A stretch of 49,048 nt of DNA from Bacteroidetes bacterium QS_3_64_15 (lineage in GTDB: Bacteria; Bacteroidota; Rhodothermia; Rhodothermales; Salinibacteraceae), in contig PXTN01000107.1 in assembly GCA_003022565.1 (NCBI GenBank), positions 1-49,048 of the forward strand. The letters run 5' to 3'. A model generated the notes under the pieces. It was not told the DNA's origin and made no database searches. It saw nothing but the letters and a program-made list of their open reading frames with translations. This document shows, in pieces, positions 45,190 to 49,048 of the stretch (positions are counted from its first letter, which is position 1; each line of letters begins with the position of its first letter). The position numbers were made by a program, and so were the translations under genes.

Positions 45190-46878
45190 TCACATCTGCC
45201 GGGGAGCGGAGATGCCGAGCACGGTGAGGCCGTTTTTGAGCACCGTCTTTGCCGCGAGGGCGAGGCGCATGCGGGCGGACGCCAGCTCCTCCTCTTCGCC
45301 GATAATCTGACAGTTGTCGTAGAACTGCGAGAAGGCGGTGGCCACGTCGCGCAGGTAGTTGGGGACGAAATGGGGCGCACGGTTCTCTGCGGCATTTTGT
45401 AGCTCCTGGGGGAAGCGCAACAGCTCCTTGATGAGGGCGATCTCCTCCTCGTGCGTCAGCACGGAGAGATCGGCGTCCGCGTCGTGCGAGAAGCCCACCT
45501 CCTCGGCCGTGTCGAGGATGGAGCAGATGCGGGCGTGGGCGTACTGGAGGTAGAAGACGGGGTTCTCCTTGCTCTCCTCCTCCGCCAGCTCCAGGTCGAA
45601 GTTGAGGTGCGTGCCGGGCGAGCGCATGAGGAAGAAGAAGCGCGTCACGTCCGCCCCCACCTGATCGATTAGGTCGTCGAGCGTGATGTAGTTGGCCCGG
45701 CGCGTGCTCATCTTTACCGGCTCGCCGCCGCGCACGAGAGTGACGAACTGGTAGAGCACGATGTCGACCGCGTCGGCGTCGTAGCCCAGCACGTCCAGCG
45801 CGTTGAGCACGTCCGGATAGGCCGCGTGGTGGTCGGCCCCGAAGACGTCGATCATCAGGTCGTAGCCGCGCTCGGACTTGGTAGTGTGGTACGCGATGTC
45901 GGGCGTGCGGTAGGTGGGCTCGCCGCTCTGCTTGACGAGCACGGTGTCGTCCTCCTTCCCGAACTCGGTGGTTCTGAGCCAGAGCGCGCCCTCGTCCTCG
46001 TAGGTGACGCCCGCCTCGTCGAGCCCATCGAGCACGGCCTGGACCCGTCCCGCGTCGTACAGGTCTTGCTCGTTGGCAAAGGCGTCCATTTTGACATCGA
46101 GGCGGCGGAGGGTCTGCTCGATGTCGGCGAAGATGGCCTCCTCCGCGGCCGTTCGGAACGGCGTCAGGTCGTCGGTGGAGAGGAGCGCATCGCCGTGCTC
46201 GTCGTGCAGGGCCTCGGCGATCTCCACGATGTACTGGCCGAGGTATCCGTCCTCCGGAAAGTTCTCGGGCACCTCCACCGTCGTCCCGTCGTCGAGCGTC
46301 ATCGTCCGGGTGGGCACGTCCGATGCGAGCGCCTCGTAGCGGGCGCGGACCGACTGGGCGAGCACGCGCATCTGCCGCCCGGCGTCGTTGTAGTAGTACT
46401 CGCGGGTCACGTCGTAGCCGGTCCACGCCAGGAGGTTGGCGATGGTGTCGCCGAGCACCGCGTTGCGGCCGTGGCCCACGGTGAGCGGCCCGGTGGGGTT
46501 GGCGCTTACGTACTCGACGAGGGCGCGCTGCCCGGCCCCGGCGTCCGTCCGGCCGAACATGTCGCCCTCGGCCAGAAGGTCGGCCAGGCCGTCGAAGAGG
46601 TAGTCCTGCGCGTAGCGGAAGTTGACAAAGCCGGGCCCGGCCACCTCCACGCTCTTGATGCGGCCTGGATCGACCTGTGCCCGCAGCCGCTCGGCCACGG
46701 TCTCGGCGATGGACCGCGGATTGTCGCCGAGCACGCTGGCGAGGCGGAGGGCCGTGTTCGTGGCGAGATCGCCATGCTCGGGGCGGGCCGGGGCCTCAAG
46801 CTCGATCTCGAAGTCGTCCGGCACGGCGTCGAACGTGTCGAGGACGCGGCGGAGCTGCGTGTGAAGGTAGTCCTTCAT
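45190..46878 (-). CDS. argS: arginyl-tRNA synthetase
   Basis: ArgS charges tRNA-Arg using ATP (class Ia, cytoplasm). 562 residues, matching the family. An N-terminal Add-1 domain (about 1-110, containing ARPEHGDLATNTALRLA) is followed by the catalytic Rossmann fold with SANPTGPLTVGHGRNAVLGD (about 125-143, VGHGR being the HIGH motif) and EYYYNDAGRQMRVLAQSVRARYEAL. The KMSK motif appears as VKMSTRRANYITLDDL. The C-terminal helical anticodon-binding domain holds DLELAEEESKENPVFYLQYAHARICSIL and ends KTVLKNGLTVLGISAPRQM. I chose ATG 46878, as the domain starts there (MKDYLHTQLRRVLD); the frame is open upstream without conservation. It borders the integron-like array. Confidence 0.97.
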   Translation of the reverse strand: MKDYLHTQLRRVLDTFDAVPDDFEIELEAPARPEHGDLATNTALRLASVLGDNPRSIAETVAERLRAQVDPGRIKSVEVAGPGFVNFRYAQDYLFDGLADLLAEGDMFGRTDAGAGQRALVEYVSANPTGPLTVGHGRNAVLGDTIANLLAWTGYDVTREYYYNDAGRQMRVLAQSVRARYEALASDVPTRTMTLDDGTTVEVPENFPEDGYLGQYIVEIAEALHDEHGDALLSTDDLTPFRTAAEEAIFADIEQTLRRLDVKMDAFANEQDLYDAGRVQAVLDGLDEAGVTYEDEGALWLRTTEFGKEDDTVLVKQSGEPTYRTPDIAYHTTKSERGYDLMIDVFGADHHAAYPDVLNALDVLGYDADAVDIVLYQFVTLVRGGEPVKMSTRRANYITLDDLIDQVGADVTRFFFLMRSPGTHLNFDLELAEEESKENPVFYLQYAHARICSILDTAEEVGFSHDADADLSVLTHEEEIALIKELLRFPQELQNAAENRAPHFVPNYLRDVATAFSQFYDNCQIIGEEEELASARMRLALAAKTVLKNGLTVLGISAPRQM

Positions 46879-47129
46879 GGCGGGGCGCGGTGGATGGGAT
46901 CTCCCGACGATGCGCCCCCAAGCTACGGAACCGGACGGTCCTCCGAAACGGGGCGCGCGGCGTTTCGACGGGTTTTTGTGGGATGCGATGACGCTTCGCT
47001 TGGCAAGGAGGGACCGGTCGTTTCGGATGTCCCGTATGCCGACCCCGTGCGAGGAGGCGGACCGGAGCGAGATCGTGTGGCTTGATCTGCACAGCAAAAC
47101 GCTGTATCATGAACACACGGATCGGTCGT
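46879..47129. other. gap between argS and the cassette region
   Basis: About 250 bases with no supported gene. It must contain the argS promoter. Base composition drops in GC toward 47100, where the integron-like region begins. I see no integrase gene fragment in either strand, and no partner R'' box for the core site at 47139. Confidence 0.45.
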
Positions 47130-47145
47130 CATAACGTTGTTATGC
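47129..47145 (+). other. attI-like pair of inverted core boxes
   Basis: The sequence TCATAAC GTT GTTATGC (47129-47145) has two oppositely oriented 7-base boxes separated by three bases. In integrons the attI insertion point has this layout, and each attC ends in the core box GTTRRRY. The right box GTTATGC is identical to the right-hand R' box at 48690-48696, and complementary to GCATAAC at 47609 and 48506. Alternatively it is a plain operator dyad. Its position, right before the first cassette-like gene and with the correct orientation, supports an attI or first recombination junction; no integrase gene flanks it. Confidence 0.5.
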
Positions 47146-47192
47146 GTCTAATCAAATATCTCGTTCTTTTGGAAATAGAATGAGTCAGTCCA

Positions 47193-47614
47193 ATGTATGA
47201 AGAGCTGTTTTCGCGGTTTACGGAGGAGTTCAAGTCCTCGATAGAGGATCCCGACATCCATCTGAGCTATACGGATCGACAGCGGATCAAGGGAGGCCAG
47301 TACGCCGAAGTCGCGGAAGAGAAACTGCCTACGCTTGAACACAGAATCTATTGGACGAAGGTAAACGCGGGAGTTGCAGCAGCGCTTTTAGCATTTGGGG
47401 CCGTGCTGACGGCTCTTTCTAAGGTAGGAGTTGGTGCGGACTGGACACTCGTGGATTTTTCTTTCCCGCTGTTCCTTGCTTTCTGTATGGGATTCGCTGC
47501 TTTGGGGGAATGTGGAGGGTAGCAAAATTAGAAAAGCAGCACCTGCTCTGCGAATTGGTAGTAGCCCAGAGTGAAGAGGAAGCCGCTGAAGGAAAGGAGA
47601 AAGCAGGCGCATAA
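47193..47614 (+). CDS. two-span membrane protein, frame -1 shift at a slippery heptamer
   Basis: In frame zero the protein has 109 residues: a soluble, charged N-terminal half (MYEELFSRFTEEFKSSIEDP), then two hydrophobic segments (NAGVAAALLAFGAVLTALS and FSFPLFLAFCMGFAAL), stopping at 47520. At 47501-47507 the sequence T TTG GGG is a canonical X XXY YYZ heptamer. Slipping back one base there yields GMWRVAKLEKQHLLCELV and a charged tail SEEEAAEGKEKAGA ending at TAA 47612, which sits inside the R'' box of attC1, exactly as the next gene does. The extended form, about 140 residues, looks like the real product, by programmed shift or because one G is missing. The family is unknown. It is the first cassette gene. 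Confidence 0.6.
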
Positions 47615-47734
47615 CCCTCGATGTAGCTGACGAAAAGCTCGTTCCAATCTGCCCTCATGTAGCGGGGGTCGTTTCTTGTGTTTGAAGCAGCAGCCGTGCC
47701 ACAACTTTTCGCGAGCTAATCTCCTCCGTTAGAA
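47609..47734 (+). repeat. integron-type attC site 1
   Basis: 126 bases, the size of Vibrio repeats. R'' GCATAAC (47609-47615) is followed by a spacer CCTC and L'' GATGTAGCT (47620-47628). On the other side L' AGCTAATC (47714-47721), spacer TCCTCC and R' GTTAGAA (47728-47734). L'' pairs with L' except for one extra base, the extrahelical base that sets strand choice in attC sites, and the R-L spacers do not pair, giving the unpaired central spacer. Beyond L the arms continue pairing (GACGAAAAG with CTTTTCGCG). R'' also contains the stop codon of the preceding gene. R boxes fit RYYYAAC and GTTRRRY at six of seven positions. Confidence 0.7.
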
Positions 47735-47795
47735 CTGATGAAGGGGAGGTGCGTTTGTCTCTGCTGAAGCTCTCCACTCACAGGCGCAGATTCCA

Positions 47796-48020
47796 ATGAA
47801 AGTGACGATCGATCTTCCCGACCGCTTCGGAGACATTGACGAGACGTATGCTCGGGAGGCACTTGTGGCTACGCTTTACAGCAATGGCAAGCTCTCTGGG
47901 GGTGAAGCGCGAGAGATATTGGGAATGAGCCGTCGCGAGTTTGAGGACATGTTGCCTCGCTACGGGTTTTCCATTCTCGTCGACAATGAGGCAAACGTCC
48001 AGACAGAACTCGGCACGTGA
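47796..48020 (+). CDS. UPF0175 family antitoxin
   Basis: 74 residues, a full-length UPF0175 protein: an initial beta strand (MKVTIDLPDRF) and the family's core EALVATLYSNGKLSGGEAREILGMSRREFEDMLPRYGF, which reads as a helix-turn-helix-type antitoxin segment. A short C-terminal tail (SILVDNEANVQTELGT) would contact the toxin. UPF0175 proteins are encoded directly before DUF3368 PIN-like toxins. The downstream gene overlaps the stop by four bases (GTGA), so translation is coupled. The gene probably autoregulates as in other type II modules. It is on the second cassette, 60 bases after attC site 1. Confidence 0.88.
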   Translation: MKVTIDLPDRFGDIDETYAREALVATLYSNGKLSGGEAREILGMSRREFEDMLPRYGFSILVDNEANVQTELGT

Positions 48021-48511
48021 AGCGCATTGTCTCTGATACCAGTCCGCTGATTTCGCTGGAGAAGATCGATGGGGGCTACACGTTTTTTCGCTAGCGCTAC
48101 GACAGAGTCCTCGTGCCTCCAGCGGTGCTTCGGGAACTGGCAGCCGGTCCGTTCGACAGTGAGGAGGCTTATCTATCTCACTTTGGAATCGACGATCTTC
48201 TCCGGGTAGAAAAGCCTGAACGTTCGGAGCGGGAGGAGACAGAGCACCTCGACCCAGGCGAGCGAGAGGCGATTGCGCTCGCGTTGGAATTTGACCTTCC
48301 ATTGCTGATAGAGGAGGAATCGGGTCGAGCGGTTGCGCGCGAGTTGGAAATCAGGATTTCAGGAATTGCTGGTCAGCTTCTTCGAGCCGTTCGAGAAGAG
48401 ACAATCGGTACAGCCCAGGCGAGTCGAATGCTTGCTGAGCTGAGGGGGAAAGGCCGAATCAATCAGCAAGTGTTCGAGAATGTAAAACGGGCGATCGACG
48501 AGGAGGCATAA
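48017..48511 (+). pseudogene. DUF3368 (PIN-like) toxin interrupted by an amber codon
   Basis: Reading from the GTG that overlaps the antitoxin stop gives MKRIVSDTSPLISLEKIDGG and YTFFR, then TAG (48092-48094), then RYDRVLVPPAVLRELAAGPF and the rest to TAA at 48509. The parts on both sides are clearly DUF3368: the DTSPLI motif with the first PIN aspartate (D7), then PPAV, then EREAIALALEFDLPLLIEEE (with the later acidic residues) and IGTAQASRML. Without the stop the product would be 164 residues. A single change (for example CAG to TAG) explains it. A start at the GTG 48113 would lack D7, so an RNase-active product is unlikely unless the stop is suppressed. The cognate antitoxin is intact. Confidence 0.82.
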
Positions 48512-48696
48512 CCCGCTCACTGCACCTGAACCCGGGCTGATTCCGTTTTCATGTTGCTCAGTTAGAACGGATCGGCTTCGCTGACCGAGAGCAACGGCAC
48601 GAACGGATGGATACTCCGGTAACCGTAACAGTTCAGGCAGTAACAGTTGGAACCGAACGTCTTCCCGCCCGGGTCAGGTGAGCGTTCTCGTTATGC
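48506..48696 (+). repeat. integron-type attC site 2, long and nested
   Basis: R'' GCATAAC (48506-48512) is exactly complementary to R' GTTATGC (48690-48696). Inside, the left arm CTCACTGCACCTGAACCCGGGC and the right arm GCCCGGGTCAGGTGAGC (48667-48683) pair, the left one with five extra bases (TGCAC) and one extra A. R'' overlaps the TAA of the preceding gene. The 191 bases exceed usual attC lengths; a second, inner pair (CCGTTTTCATGTTGCTC at 48543-48559 with GAGCAACGGCACGAACGG at 48589-48606) makes a nested hairpin. A core-like GTTAGAA at 48561 repeats the R' of site 1, so an inserted or compound site is possible. Confidence 0.6.
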
Positions 48697-48781
48697 TGCT
48701 TAGATCTTAGTTTCTGGATCGAAATCCGGTCGCAGGACGTACAACTCTAAATCAGGTTTTATCACAACTGCTCCTTTTCTG

Positions 48782-49012
48782 ATGGATACAAACCGGTCTG
48801 CGAACGAAAAGGAGGTCGTATCGCGGAATCCTGAGGTGTTGAGCGGAGCACTCGTATTCTCAGGGACTCGCGTACCTGTCCAAACGTTGATTGATTACCT
48901 AAAGGCGGGAGAGACGCTTGATCGGTTCCTGGAGGGATTTCCGACTGTAACGCGTGAACAGGCCGAAGCGTACCTCGACAAGACGTTGCAGGACGCAGAC
49001 ACCCATGCCTAA
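48782..49012 (+). CDS. DUF433 family antitoxin-like protein
   Basis: 76 residues. The DUF433 core is intact: NPEVLSGALVFSGTRVPVQTLIDYLKAGETLDRFLEGFPTVTREQAEAYL, with the typical GxPvfxGTRVPV segment and the FLExFPxVTxExv helix pair, a winged HTH-like fold. DUF433 proteins occur as antitoxins next to DUF5615 PIN-like toxins. Its stop overlaps the next start by eight bases, consistent with such a pair. It lies on the third cassette-like unit, after attC site 2. Its own promoter may be in the AT-rich 85 bases after the core site. Confidence 0.88.
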   Translation: MDTNRSANEKEVVSRNPEVLSGALVFSGTRVPVQTLIDYLKAGETLDRFLEGFPTVTREQAEAYLDKTLQDADTHA

Positions 49013-49048
49013 GCAGAGTCAGGAGCCGGCGCTGCGAATCCTGTTGGA
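49005..49048 (+). CDS. start of the presumed DUF5615 PIN-like toxin (partial)
   Basis: An ATG at 49005 overlaps the end of the DUF433 gene and opens MPKQSQEPALRILLD before the window ends. Toxins of this group typically begin with (M)RILLDEN, so the last residues fit, with a 9-residue extension first. Only 15 residues are visible, so the call rests mainly on the gene pairing. Confidence 0.5.
   Translation, partial: MPKQSQEPALRILL

Noticed and set aside
45826-47085. A 419-codon open frame opposite argS that runs past its start
   Set aside because: No motif; antisense shadow of argS.
48506-48567. Short version of attC site 2, ending at GTTAGAA 48561
   Set aside because: The L-box regions do not pair in this version, whereas the longer version ending at 48696 has extended complementary arms and exactly complementary R boxes.
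1-49048. CRISPR array, rRNA operon or complete insertion sequence
   Set aside because: No regularly spaced direct repeats, no rRNA signature and no transposase with paired ends were found in the window.

Overview
The window looks like a chromosomal segment of a GC-rich, probably halophilic member of the Rhodothermota/Bacteroidota, close to Salinibacter. The evidence is a strongly acidic proteome (many Asp/Glu-rich stretches even in housekeeping enzymes), a SusC/SusD outer-membrane pair, large secreted BNR-propeller proteins, an intein in dnaE, and few Shine-Dalgarno sequences. No rRNA, tRNA or CRISPR array was seen. The genus is an inference from these traits.

Layout. 1-5400: the end of clpS, a cold-shock protein with a good terminator, a gene-poor stretch, a small orphan ORF, dapD (lysine/diaminopimelate synthesis), a MITE-like palindromic element, a 50-residue lipoprotein and dnaG. 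5650-12930: a minus-strand run of a membrane-anchored lytic transglycosylase-like protein, a class-I glutamine amidotransferase, an Smr-domain protein, a TVP38/TMEM64 membrane protein and a 1063-residue BNR propeller protein. 12931-14049 is over 1 kb without an intact gene. 14050-24520: a plus-strand run of SusC, SusD, a membrane-anchored alpha/beta hydrolase and an unusual PD40-propeller/gamma-glutamyltransferase fusion, followed by the decayed remnant of a BNR propeller gene. 24807-27953: a second BNR propeller lipoprotein, paralogous to the first. 28600-35605: an Omp85-like barrel, an unknown secreted protein, a SWIM-finger protein, a second amidotransferase, a PQQ-propeller lipoprotein and an unknown membrane protein. 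35680-40437: dnaE interrupted by a 420-residue intein that retains its LAGLIDADG endonuclease. 40900-46880: an EcsC protein, a frameshifted DUF819 transporter-like gene, lgt, a small unknown and argS.

The most unusual region is 47130-49048. Immediately upstream of argS the sequence becomes a series of small, same-direction, AT-richer genes separated by imperfect inverted repeats with the architecture of integron attC sites: R and L boxes, an unpaired spacer and, in the first, one extrahelical base. In both complete units the gene's stop codon lies inside the same R'' box GCATAAC. The first unit is preceded by two inverted core boxes three bases apart, as in an attI site. No integrase is in the window, so I read this as the left end of an integron-like cassette cluster without a neighbouring integrase. 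The cargo is a small membrane protein whose frame shifts at a slippery heptamer, a UPF0175/DUF3368 toxin-antitoxin pair whose toxin has an amber codon, and a DUF433 antitoxin with the start of its presumed toxin.

Several genes carry lesions (DUF819 frameshift, toxin nonsense codon, BNR remnant, degenerate lipoprotein), so the region seems to combine stable housekeeping genes with decaying accessory material.
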